From NCBI GenBank assembly GCA_021780035.1, contig JAJXZO010000003.1, positions 1 to 37,313 on the forward strand: 37,313 nucleotides of DNA, in the 5' to 3' direction. Positions 19,724 through 27,900 of the stretch are shown one piece after another (within the stretch, counting starts at the first letter, position 1; each line of letters starts with the position of its first letter). The notes under the pieces are model-generated. The model saw nothing but the letters and a program-made list of their open reading frames with translations, made no database searches and had not been told where the DNA came from. The translations under genes were made by a program, and so were the position numbers. This DNA is from Pseudomonadota bacterium. GTDB lineage: Bacteria > Pseudomonadota > Alphaproteobacteria > Acetobacterales > Acetobacteraceae.

Positions 19724-20164
19724 TCAGCGGTGCCGGTAGACGCGGTGGCACGCCCCGCAGGCGTCGTCGGTAGCGCGGAAGGCGGCGCCAAATCGCTTCT
19801 GGTCGCCGGCTTCGCCGGCGACCGCCATCGCCCGCGTCGCCCGGCGCAGCGCGGCGACCCTGGCGGCGAATCCTTGCGGGTCTGACCAGATGGTGGGCAA
19901 CGCGTACGTGGCGCCCGTGTCGCTGCCGGGCGGGAACAGCGCCGGCAGATGCTCCGCCCACGCGGCCAGCCAGCGCGCCTGCCCGGCGAGGCTGGCCGCC
20001 GGCTTGCCGGCCAGAATACCGGCCCACAGGCCCTGCATCGTCACGCCGGCCTCATGCATGCTCGCCCGCCGCGCGCCCGCCGCGCCGATGCCGGCCGCCC
20101 CCGCCAGCCCCAGCAGGCACACCGCCGCCGCCACCCGCGCCGTCCGTCCAGACAGTCCTCGCAT
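19724..20164 (-). CDS. Cytochrome c-prime (class II cytochrome c), periplasmic
   Basis: A 146-residue protein with an N-terminal signal peptide (about 1-31, ending IGAAGA), a four-helix-bundle-like body with Trp/Pro segments (QGLWAGILAGKPAASLAGQ, ALPTIWSDPQGFAARV), and the class II heme motif at the extreme C-terminus: Cys136-x2-Cys139-His140 in CGACHRVYR. Cytochromes c-prime are periplasmic and bind NO or act as electron carriers. ATG 20164 was chosen since it starts the signal peptide; a longer frame to 20236 adds a non-signal tail. It is convergent with the b561 gene. Confidence 0.92.
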   Translation of the reverse strand: MRGLSGRTARVAAAVCLLGLAGAAGIGAAGARRASMHEAGVTMQGLWAGILAGKPAASLAGQARWLAAWAEHLPALFPPGSDTGATYALPTIWSDPQGFAARVAALRRATRAMAVAGEAGDQKRFGAAFRATDDACGACHRVYRHR

Positions 20165-20259
20165 CCGCACCCTCCAAGCGTTCCCGACAAATTCGCTTGC
20201 AGCCGGCGCGGAAGCAACCGACACCGGCACCGTCACGTGATTCCGCCCGAGGAGCCTCC

Positions 20260-20841
20260 ATGCCGCCGATCACCACCGTCGCCGTCTTCTGCGGGGCACG
20301 CCCCGGGTGCAACCCCGCCTATCGCAGCGCCGCCATCGCGCTCGGCGAGGCGATCGCGCACGCCGGCATGCGCCTTGTCTACGGCGGCGGCCGCGTCGGG
20401 CTGATGGGCGCGCTGGCCGACGGCGCGGTGAACGCGGGCGGGCACGTGGTGGGGATCATCCCGGAGTTCCTCAGCGCCCGCGAGCTTGCCCACGAGGGGC
20501 TTACCCGGCAGATCGTCACCGACAGCATGCACACCCGCAAGCGGCGGATGTTCGAACTCGCCGATGCCTTTGTGGCGCTGCCCGGCGGCCTCGGCACCCT
20601 CGACGAGGTGGTGGAGATCATCACCTGGCGGCAGCTTGGCCTGCACGACAAGCCTATCCTGCTCTGCGACGTGGCGAACTCGGCGGCGCCGCTGCTCGCC
20701 CTCCTGGAGGCGGCCATCACCTGCGGCTTCGCCCAAGCGGAAGCGCGCGACCTGTTCGAGCGCACCGACGGCGTCGCCGCCACCATCGCCCGTCTGCGGC
20801 AGTTGCAGACCGGCCGCGAGGGCGAGGCGGCGCGGCTGTAG
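20260..20841 (+). CDS. LOG family protein (cytokinin-activating type phosphoribohydrolase, former 'lysine decarboxylase' family)
   Basis: A 193-residue Rossmann-like protein with the LOG signature: YGGGRVGLMGALADGA (about 35-50), MHTRKRRMFELADAFVALPGGLGTLDEVVE including PGG-x-GT-x2-E (about 107-115). Proteins of this family remove ribose 5-phosphate from nucleoside monophosphates; in bacteria the physiological role is often unknown. A GGAG lies 5 nt before ATG 20260, and the N-terminus MPPITTVAVFCGAR is typical. It is divergent from the cytochrome c-prime gene and convergent with the thioredoxin gene. Confidence 0.92.
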   Translation: MPPITTVAVFCGARPGCNPAYRSAAIALGEAIAHAGMRLVYGGGRVGLMGALADGAVNAGGHVVGIIPEFLSARELAHEGLTRQIVTDSMHTRKRRMFELADAFVALPGGLGTLDEVVEIITWRQLGLHDKPILLCDVANSAAPLLALLEAAITCGFAQAEARDLFERTDGVAATIARLRQLQTGREGEAARL

Positions 20842-20856
20842 GCCCCGCCGCGACGG

Positions 20857-21093
20857 TCAGGCGCGGAGCCACGCCTCCACGGCTTCCGCCGCCGGCACTC
20901 CACCCGCGTGCACCACTTTGTCGTTCACCACCACGGCGGGCGTGCTCATCACCCCGTGAGCGAGGATGGCGGCCATGTCCGTCACCTTCTCGAGCGCGAT
21001 GGCAACGCCGAGCGCCGCTGCCCTGCTCTCGATCAGCTTGGCGGTGTTGGCGCAGTTGCGGCAGCCGGAGCCGAGAACCTTGATCCGCTTCAT
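20857..21093 (-). CDS. Small thioredoxin-like protein (thioredoxin family, redox-active CxxC)
   Basis: A 78-residue mini-thioredoxin. It has VLGSGCRNC with Cys11-x2-Cys14 near the N-terminus and the cis-Pro loop VMSTPAVVVNDKVVHAG around 48-64, the layout of the MTH895/TM0996 group. It lies 9 nt downstream of the CxC permease gene on the same strand, a recurring pair in bacteria that is linked to metalloid or sulfur-species handling. It probably reduces or hands over thiols to the permease or its substrate (inference). Confidence 0.92.
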   Translation of the reverse strand: MKRIKVLGSGCRNCANTAKLIESRAAALGVAIALEKVTDMAAILAHGVMSTPAVVVNDKVVHAGGVPAAEAVEAWLRA

Positions 21094-21102
21094 GAATCCC
21101 TC

Positions 21103-22074
21103 CTAGGCGAGGACGAAGTTGAACAGATAGCCGACGAACACGAAGGCCACGGCGAGGAAGGCGGCGAAGAACACCAGCAGCGGCACCTTCAGCACGCGGC
21201 GCAGTATCATCAATTCGGGAAGCGAGATGGCCGTGACGCTCATCATCAGCGCGAGCACGGTTCCCACGGGCAGCCCCTTGGCGAGCAGCGCCTCCACCAC
21301 CGGGATCATGCCGGCGGCATTGGAATAGAGCGGGATGCCCGCCAGCACCGCCACAGGCACCGCGAACGGGTTGGACGGTCCGGCGACGCGGGCGAAAAAG
21401 TCGGCGGGCACGAACCCGTGCAGCCCGGCGCCGATGGCGATGCCGATGATGATATAGAGCCAGACACGGCCGATGATCTCCCGCACCTGCTCGAGGCCGT
21501 AGATCACGCGCCCGCGCAGGCTGTTGTCGAGCGCCGTCTCCACTACCTCCCCCATGCGGATCTTCCAGACGTAATCCTCGACGTAGCGCTCCATGCCGAG
21601 CGCGTCGATGGCGATGCCGCCCGCGATCCCCACGAATGTCCCGGTAAAGAAATAGAGTGCCGTCAGCTTCCAGCCGACCAGGGCGACAAGGAGGATCACC
21701 GCCACCTCGTTCACCATCGGCGAGGTGATGAGGAAGGTCATGGTCACGCCCATCGGCACCGAAGCCTCAAGCAGGCCGATGAACAGCGGCACCGCCGAGC
21801 AGGAGCAGAACGGCGTCACCGCACCGAGGAGCGCCGCCAGCACGTAGGCCGGTCCCTGCCGCTTGCCGGCCAGCACGCGCCGCATCCGCGACGGCGTCAG
21901 CATGGTGCGCAGCATGCCAACGGCGAATATGATCGCTGTCAGCAGGACGAAGATTTTAGTGATGTCCTCGACGAAGAAGTGCACAGCGTCGCCGAGCTTG
22001 CCCGCCCCGGACAGCCCGAGCAGGCGGAAGGTGACGAAATCAGCGAGTGTGGTGAAGATGCTGAGATAGTTCAT
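21103..22074 (-). CDS. Permease of the DUF318 / ArsP-like family
   Basis: A 323-residue protein with about eight transmembrane segments in two similar halves. The first half carries the diagnostic GAVTPFCSCSAVPLFIGLL (CxC at Cys90/Cys92) and TSPMVNEVAVILL; the second carries GIPLYSNAAGMIPVVEALL and MSVTAISLPELMILRRVL. Relatives include ArsP, an organoarsenical efflux permease, and YraQ; the substrate here is not known. ATG 22074 gives the normal N-terminus MNYLSIF. It forms a two-gene unit with the thioredoxin. An ArsR regulator, often adjacent, is absent here. Confidence 0.9.
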   Translation of the reverse strand: MNYLSIFTTLADFVTFRLLGLSGAGKLGDAVHFFVEDITKIFVLLTAIIFAVGMLRTMLTPSRMRRVLAGKRQGPAYVLAALLGAVTPFCSCSAVPLFIGLLEASVPMGVTMTFLITSPMVNEVAVILLVALVGWKLTALYFFTGTFVGIAGGIAIDALGMERYVEDYVWKIRMGEVVETALDNSLRGRVIYGLEQVREIIGRVWLYIIIGIAIGAGLHGFVPADFFARVAGPSNPFAVPVAVLAGIPLYSNAAGMIPVVEALLAKGLPVGTVLALMMSVTAISLPELMILRRVLKVPLLVFFAAFLAVAFVFVGYLFNFVLA

Positions 22075-22112
22075 CGGAATTCCGTGGCCGTCGCGTTGGT
22101 ATGCCTCGCCGC

Positions 22113-22134
22113 GTATATCCGAAATATCGCATAC
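22113..22134. promoter_or_regulatory. AT-rich imperfect dyad upstream of the permease, possible operator
   Basis: In an otherwise GC-rich divergent region, GTAT (22113-22116) and ATAC (22131-22134) flank an internal ATAT-N5-ATAT. It lies 39-60 nt upstream of the permease start, where ArsR/SmtB-type or other operators sit. The symmetry is short, so this is a weak call. Confidence 0.25.
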
Positions 22135-22242
22135 TGACGCAACCCCCAAATGCTACCCTCGCGCGCGGATTTTCCGGCTGCACATCGCCGCCGCTTCCGG
22201 CAAGCTGCCGGCCGCCGGAGAAACCGCACGGGAGCGGCAGGG

Positions 22243-22905
22243 ATGCGTCTTTTGGTGGTGGAGGACAACGCGGCACTGGCCGCCCAGGTGCGCGCGGCGC
22301 TGGAAGCCGCCGCCTTCGCCGTCGATGCCGCGGCCGACGGCGAGGAGGCGCACTTCCTCGGCTCCACCGAAACCTACGACGCCGTGGTGCTCGACCTCGG
22401 CCTGCCGGTGCAGGACGGCCTCACCGTGCTGCGCCGCTGGCGCGCCGAGGGGAAAACGATGCCGGTGCTGATCCTCACCGCCCGGGGCACCTGGTCAGAC
22501 AAGGTGGAAGGGCTGAATGCCGGTGCCGACGATTACCTCGCGAAGCCGTTCGCCATGGCCGAACTGGTGGCGCGGCTACAGGCACTGATCCGCCGTAGCC
22601 ACGGCCACGCCCAGCCGGTGATCCGCTGCGGCACGCTCGCCATCGACACGACACGGCAGGCGGTGACGCTGGCGGAAGCGCCGGTGCGCCTCACCGCCAT
22701 GGAGTACAGAGTGCTGGAGTGTCTCGCCCTGCACCTCGGCGAGCCCGTATCGAAGACGCGCCTCACCGAGCACCTCTACAGCCAGGACTTCGACCGCGAT
22801 TCCAACACGCTCGAGGTGATGGTCGCCCGGCTGCGCCGCAAGCTCGGCGAGCAGATGATCGAGACCGTCCGCGGCGCCGGCTACCGGCTCGCCGCGCCGC
22901 CATGA
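22243..22905 (+). CDS. OmpR/PhoP-family response regulator
   Basis: A 220-residue two-domain regulator. The receiver has VVEDN at the N-terminus, phosphoacceptor Asp51 in VVLDLGLPVQDGL, Thr79 in LILTA and Lys101 in YLAKPF. The C-terminal winged-helix domain runs from about 125 and includes LTAMEYRVLECLALH, LTEHLYSQDFDRDSNTLEV and LRRKLGEQMIETVRGAGYR. ATG 22243 has GGAG about 8 nt upstream. Its stop overlaps the kinase start as ATGA, so the two are coupled. Targets are unknown; PhoP- or ChrA-like regulators share this shape. Confidence 0.96.
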   Translation: MRLLVVEDNAALAAQVRAALEAAAFAVDAAADGEEAHFLGSTETYDAVVLDLGLPVQDGLTVLRRWRAEGKTMPVLILTARGTWSDKVEGLNAGADDYLAKPFAMAELVARLQALIRRSHGHAQPVIRCGTLAIDTTRQAVTLAEAPVRLTAMEYRVLECLALHLGEPVSKTRLTEHLYSQDFDRDSNTLEVMVARLRRKLGEQMIETVRGAGYRLAAPP

Positions 22906-24245
22906 ATCCGCGCTCCCTGACGCTCCGGCTGGCGCTGCTCACAGGGCTCTGGGTCAGCATCGGGTTGCTCGTCGCCTGGTTCCTGGTGGCGCACGAGGCG
23001 GCCGGTGCGCTCGAACGCTCTTTCGACACCCGCCTCATCGGCCTCCTCGACACGGTAACGGGCGGCGTGGTGACGAACGCCAACGACACCTCCACCGCCG
23101 CCCTCGCTCGCGCCTTCTCCGACCCGCGCTTCGACATACCCTTCTCCGGCGCCTATTGGCAGATCGAGACGGCGGAGGGCCGCGTCCTCACATCCCCCTC
23201 CCTGGCCGGGCAAAGGCTGCCGCTGTCTCGCATGGAAGGGCCGGGCGTAAGACTGCTGAGGTTGGCCGGTCCGCGAGGCCAGCATCTCCGCCTCGCCGAG
23301 CGGAAGCTCGTGCCGCCGAGAGGCCAGGCGCTGCTGGTGGCGGTGGCGATGGCGCACGACCGAACCGACCACGAGATCGACCGCCTCACCCACGGCCTCG
23401 CCCTCGGCCTTGCCCTGCTCGGCGCCGGGCTGGTAGCGGGCACGGTCGTCGCCGTCTCCCTGGTGCTGGCGCCGCTCCGCCACCTGCGGGGCGAAGTGGC
23501 GGCGCTGCGCACCGGCAAGAGCGAGCGGATTTCCACGGCGGCGGGCGCCGAGGTGCAGCCGCTGATCGCGGAGATCGAGGCGCTGGTGGCGCAGAACCGC
23601 GCCACCGTGGAGCGCGCCCGGGGCCACGTCGGCAATCTCGCGCACGCGCTCCGCACGGCGCTCGCCGTGCTGCGCAACACCCTGGAACGCCCCGGTGGCG
23701 CAGACCTCGAGATGGCGAAAACCCAACTCGCCGCCGCCGAACAGCTGGTGGCGCACCATCTGGCGCGCGCCCGCAGCGCGGCGCTGGCCGGCGCCACCGC
23801 AAGCGACGTGCCGCCCCTCGAGGTCGCCACCGAGATCGCCGCCGCCCTGCGACGGCTGTTCGCCGGACGCGCGCTCGCCATCGACGTGATGGGCGGTGCC
23901 GGATTGCGCGTGCGCTGCGAGCGCCAGGACCTCGCCGAGATGCTCGGCAACCTGATGGAGAACGCCTGCAAATGGGCGGCGAGCGCGGTGGTGGTGTCGG
24001 CCGCCGCCGCCGGAGCGGATGTGCGCGTGGTGGTCGAGGATGACGGCCCCGGTCTGCCGGAGGTGGCCATGCCGCAGGCGCTCGCCCGCGGCGGCCGTCT
24101 CGACGAGGCGGCCCCCGGCAGCGGGCTGGGGCTCGCCATCGTTGCCGACCTCGCCGCGCTCTACGGCGGAGCGCTCGAACTCGCGAAGAGCGAGCAGGGC
24201 GGACTCGCCGCCATTCTGTCGCTGCCGGCCGGCCGACCGCTGTAG
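22902..24245 (+). CDS. Membrane sensor histidine kinase (PhoQ-like arrangement)
   Basis: A 447-residue kinase. Transmembrane helix 1 is about 10-31, a periplasmic sensor region spans about 32-163, helix 2 is about 165-190, then a linker and the H-box NLAHALRTALAVL with His248. Catalytic motifs are N-box NLMENACKWA, G1 DDGPGLPE and G2 GSGLGLAIV. The residue after the Thr of the H-box, usually Pro in this family, is Ala. It is coupled to the response regulator upstream and is followed by a 173-nt gap leading to hoxE. Ligand unknown. Confidence 0.95.
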   Translation: MNPRSLTLRLALLTGLWVSIGLLVAWFLVAHEAAGALERSFDTRLIGLLDTVTGGVVTNANDTSTAALARAFSDPRFDIPFSGAYWQIETAEGRVLTSPSLAGQRLPLSRMEGPGVRLLRLAGPRGQHLRLAERKLVPPRGQALLVAVAMAHDRTDHEIDRLTHGLALGLALLGAGLVAGTVVAVSLVLAPLRHLRGEVAALRTGKSERISTAAGAEVQPLIAEIEALVAQNRATVERARGHVGNLAHALRTALAVLRNTLERPGGADLEMAKTQLAAAEQLVAHHLARARSAALAGATASDVPPLEVATEIAAALRRLFAGRALAIDVMGGAGLRVRCERQDLAEMLGNLMENACKWAASAVVVSAAAAGADVRVVVEDDGPGLPEVAMPQALARGGRLDEAAPGSGLGLAIVADLAALYGGALELAKSEQGGLAAILSLPAGRPL

Positions 24246-24351
24246 AGCGCATCCGTCTTATTTGTCGGTATTACGAAATAAAAGCCCGGCGCAAAGTGCT
24301 GGTCTGGCAGACTGTCAGCGGGACGCTCGTCTTGTCTTTGCAAGGCTCCGG

Positions 24352-24365
24352 TTGATTTAGGTCAA
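24352..24365 (+). promoter_or_regulatory. Candidate FNR/FixK-type site upstream of the hox operon (TTGAT-N4-GTCAA)
   Basis: TTGAT at 24352-24356 and GTCAA at 24361-24365 are separated by TTAG, one mismatch from the TTGAT-N4-ATCAA consensus for FNR/Anr/FixK activators. It is centred 60.5 nt upstream of the hoxE ATG. A class II placement would give a start near 24400. The site is the only such dyad I noticed in the 173-nt gap and mirrors the perfect site at 31677-31690. Confidence 0.6.
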
Positions 24366-24418
24366 AGCACTACCCGAAGGTCTTGGGCGACAGTCGGCCG
24401 AATTCAGGGAGTCGCCCA

Positions 24419-24955
24419 ATGAAGGCCCCTTCGTCCCAGCGTTCGTCCGAGCTGGATCAGGATTTCGTCAACGGCGTTCTCGTCAGACACGACGGGAGAC
24501 CCGGCGCGCTGCTGGCGATCCTGCAGGAAATCCAACAGAACAACCCGCGGAAATACTTGCCGCGGGAGACGCTCTCCTACATCGCGGAGAGGGCGAACAT
24601 TCCGCTTTCGAGAGTATATAGCGTCGTCACGTTCTACGCGCTGTTCAATCTCGAGCCGCAGGGCCGCCACACCGTTTGCGTCTGCCGCGGCACCGCCTGC
24701 CACACCAGGGGCTCGCGCGACCTGCTCGACAATCTGGTGATGAACCTCGGCCTGAAGTCCGGCGAGGAAGGCGAGCGCGACCAGCTTGGCCTCACAACGC
24801 CCGACGGCAACCTCACCGTCCGCACCGTCGCCTGCTTCGGCCAGTGCGCGCTGGCGCCGGTCGTCGAGGTCGACCACGTGATTTTCGGTCACATGAACGA
24901 GCAGCGCATGCAGCGTGAAATGAAGACCCTGGAGAAGCGGGAACAGCAGTCATGA
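24419..24955 (+). CDS. hoxE: NAD(P)-linked hydrogenase diaphorase subunit HoxE (NuoE-like, 2Fe-2S thioredoxin fold)
   Basis: A 178-residue NuoE/HoxE-type protein. The N-terminal helical part (ELDQDFVNGVLVRHDGRPGALLAILQEIQ) leads into YLPRETLSYIAE and SVVTFYALFNLEPQGRH. The 2Fe-2S ligands follow the canonical pattern: Cys89-x4-Cys94 in CRGTACH and Cys139-x3-Cys143 in CFGQC. It would shuttle electrons between the HoxF-type FMN site and the hydrogenase. ATG 24419 is favoured by AGGGAG 8 nt upstream; a TTG at 24383 gives an untypical N-terminus. Its stop overlaps the next gene's start (ATGA). Confidence 0.95.
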   Translation: MKAPSSQRSSELDQDFVNGVLVRHDGRPGALLAILQEIQQNNPRKYLPRETLSYIAERANIPLSRVYSVVTFYALFNLEPQGRHTVCVCRGTACHTRGSRDLLDNLVMNLGLKSGEEGERDQLGLTTPDGNLTVRTVACFGQCALAPVVEVDHVIFGHMNEQRMQREMKTLEKREQQS

Positions 24956-27900
24956 CGCGCATTCGCGACCTCAGCACTTTCAACGCGGTGCGCACGACCG
25001 GCCTTGGCAAGCTGCGGCCGCATCATGTCCGCATCGCCGTCGGCATGGGCACCTGCGGTACCGGCAACGGCGCCGAGGCCGTCTATTCCGCCTTCGCCGA
25101 CGCCATCTTTCAGCGTGGCCTTGATGCCACCCTGGTTTCCACCGGCTGCTTCGGCTTCTGCGCCGAGGAGCCGCTGGTCAACCTCTACAGCCCGGGCCAG
25201 CCGCTGGTCATCCTGCACCGCGTCCGCTCGGAGCAGGTGAACCAGATCCTCGACGGCCTTCTGGAAAAGAACATCCCCGAGGCGCTGGCACTCTGCAAAA
25301 TCGAGCAGTGGGACCACATCACCGCGCAGATCGACTACGGCGCTGGCTACCCGATGGTTCCGCTGTGGAACGAGGTGCCCTTCTTCCAGAACCAGAAGAA
25401 GATCGTGCTGCGCAACTGCGGCATCATCAACCCCGACGACATCGAGGAATACATCGCCGTCGGCGGCTACCAGTCGCTCTACAAGGTGCTGATCGACCGT
25501 ATGCCGGAACTGGTGTTGGAGCAGCTGAAGGCCTCGAAGCTGCGCGGCCGTGGCGGCGCCGGCTTCTCCACCGGCATGAAGCTCGAGTTCCTGTTCAAGT
25601 CGAACGCCGCGCAGAAGTACCTCATCTGCAACGCCGACGAGGGCGACCCCGGCGCCTACATGAACCGCAACGAGATCGAGGGTGACCCGCACTCGCTGCT
25701 CGAAGGCATGGCCATCGGCGGCTATATCACCGGCGCTACCAAAGGCATCATCTACGTTCGCGCCGAATACCCGCTCGCGGTCAACCGGCTGAACAAGGCC
25801 ATCGCCCAGGCGCGCGAATACGGCCTGCTCGGCCAGGACATCCTTGGCCGAGGCTTCGATTTCGATATCGAACTGGTCGAGGGCGCCGGCGCCTTCGTCT
25901 GCGGCGAGGAGACGGCGCTGATTGCCTCCCTCGAAGGCCGCGCCGGCCGTCCGCGCCCGCGCCCGCCGTTCCCGGCCGAGAAGGGCCTTTGGGGCTGCCC
26001 GACCGATATCAACAACGTCGAGACCTGGTACAACCTCGCTCCCATCGTCGCCCGCGGTCCCGCGTGGTTCACCGAGACCGGCAGCACCACCTCCGCCGGC
26101 ACCAAGGTGATTTCGCTGGTCGGTAAGGTGCGCAACACCGGCCTGGTGGAAATGCCGCTCGGCACACCGCTCAGCCAGTACGTCTACGACGCCGGCGGCG
26201 GCGCGGCCGATGGCCACAGCATCAAGGCGGTGCAGACCGGCGGACCTTCCGGTGGCTGCATCCCGCACGACCTGTTCGACACGCCGGTCGACTACGAATC
26301 GCTCGCCAAGCTCGGCTCGATCATGGGCTCGGGCGGCATGGTGGTGATGGACGACGACAACTGCATGGTCGACGTCGCCCGCTACTTCGTCGAATTCACC
26401 CGCTCGGAATCCTGCGGCAAATGCACGCCTTGCCGTGTGGGTCTCGACAAGGCGCTGCGCACGCTCACGCGCATCACCAAGGGCGAAGGCCGCGAGGAGG
26501 ATCTGGTCGAACTCGAAGAGCTCGGCCGCATGATCCGCGACACGTCGCTCTGCGGCCTCGGCCAGTCGGCGCCGAACCCGGTGCTCACGGCGCTCCGTCA
26601 CTTCCGCCACGAGTTCGAGGACCACATCCGCGCCAAACGCTGCCACGCCGGCGTGTGCCTGGAACTCGCGCTGTCGCCTTGCGAAAACTCGTGCCCGCTG
26701 CACATGAACATCCCGCGCTTCCTGCAACTCTACAAGGAAGGGCGGCTCGCCGACGCGTTCGAATCCGTCATCATGGACAACCCCCTGCCGGCCTCCACCG
26801 GGCGCGTCTGCCAGCACCCGTGCGACAACCGCTGCCGCCGCCAGGGCATCGATGAATCGGTGAACATGCGGGAAGTGCACCGCGTCATCGCCGATGCCGT
26901 GCTGCTCTCCGACCAGTTCGAGGAGGCGGTCGGCCGCGTGCTGGCGAAGAAGCGTAAGGCTACGGGCAAGAAGGTCGCCGTGGTCGGCGCCGGTCCCACC
27001 GGGCTCACCGCCGCCTTCTACCTCGCCCTGCTCGGGCACGAGGTGATGGTGTTCGAAGCCCACGCCGACGCGGGCGGCATGCTGCGCTACGCGCTGCCCG
27101 AATACCGGCTGCCCAACTCCGTTCTCGACCGCGAGATCGAGATCATCCGCCGCCTCGGCGTGAAGTTCACGTTCAACACCGCCATCGGCGAGGATATCAC
27201 GCTGAACGACCTGGGCAGCCAGTACAACGCCGTGTTCCTCTCCATCGGCACCTGGAAGGAATCGCAGCTCTACCTCCCTGGCAACGAACTCGCCGGCGTG
27301 TTCGTGGCGCTTCCCTTCCTCGAGGCAGAGGCGAAGGCCGAGCCGATGCAACTCGGCAACCACGTCGTCGTCATCGGCGGCGGCAACGCCGCCATCGACT
27401 GCGCCCGCACCGTGGTGCGCCGCGGTTCGGCCGCCACCGTCATCTACCGGCGCGACCGCGGCGACATGCCGGCCATCCCCGAGGAGGTCGACGCCGCCGA
27501 GAAGGAAGGCGTGCGCTTCCGCTTCCTCGCCACGCCGCATCGCATCATCGGCGAGCGCGGCGGCGTGAAGGCGATCGAGGTGACGAAGACCCGCCTCGGC
27601 GAGTTCGACACCTCCGGCCGCCGCCGCCCCGTCGCCACCGGCGAGGTGCAGGTGGTCAGCTGCACCAACGTCATTCTGGCGGTGGGCGAGGACGTGGACC
27701 GCGACTTCTACCGCTCCGCCGGCCTCACCATCACCGAGAGCGGCATGCTGCAGGTGGACCGCTACTCCCTGGAATCCAGCCGCGAGAACTTCTACGCCGG
27801 CGGCGACCTGATCACCGGCGCCTCCAACGTCTCCAATGCCATGAGCTACGGCAAGGACGCGGCACGGAACATCGACGCCCGCCTCACCGGGGACTCCCAC

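Noticed and set aside
24308-24330. GG-N10-GC spacing (TGGCAGACTGTCAGC) resembling a sigma-54 promoter before hoxE
   Set aside because: The -12 element lacks TTGC and the -24 element is only a partial match, so chance is as likely in GC-rich DNA. The FNR-like site is better supported.
24383-24418. TTG start for hoxE at 24383
   Set aside because: It would place the start only 18 nt from the FNR-like site, overlapping the expected transcript start, while ATG 24419 has a good Shine-Dalgarno sequence.
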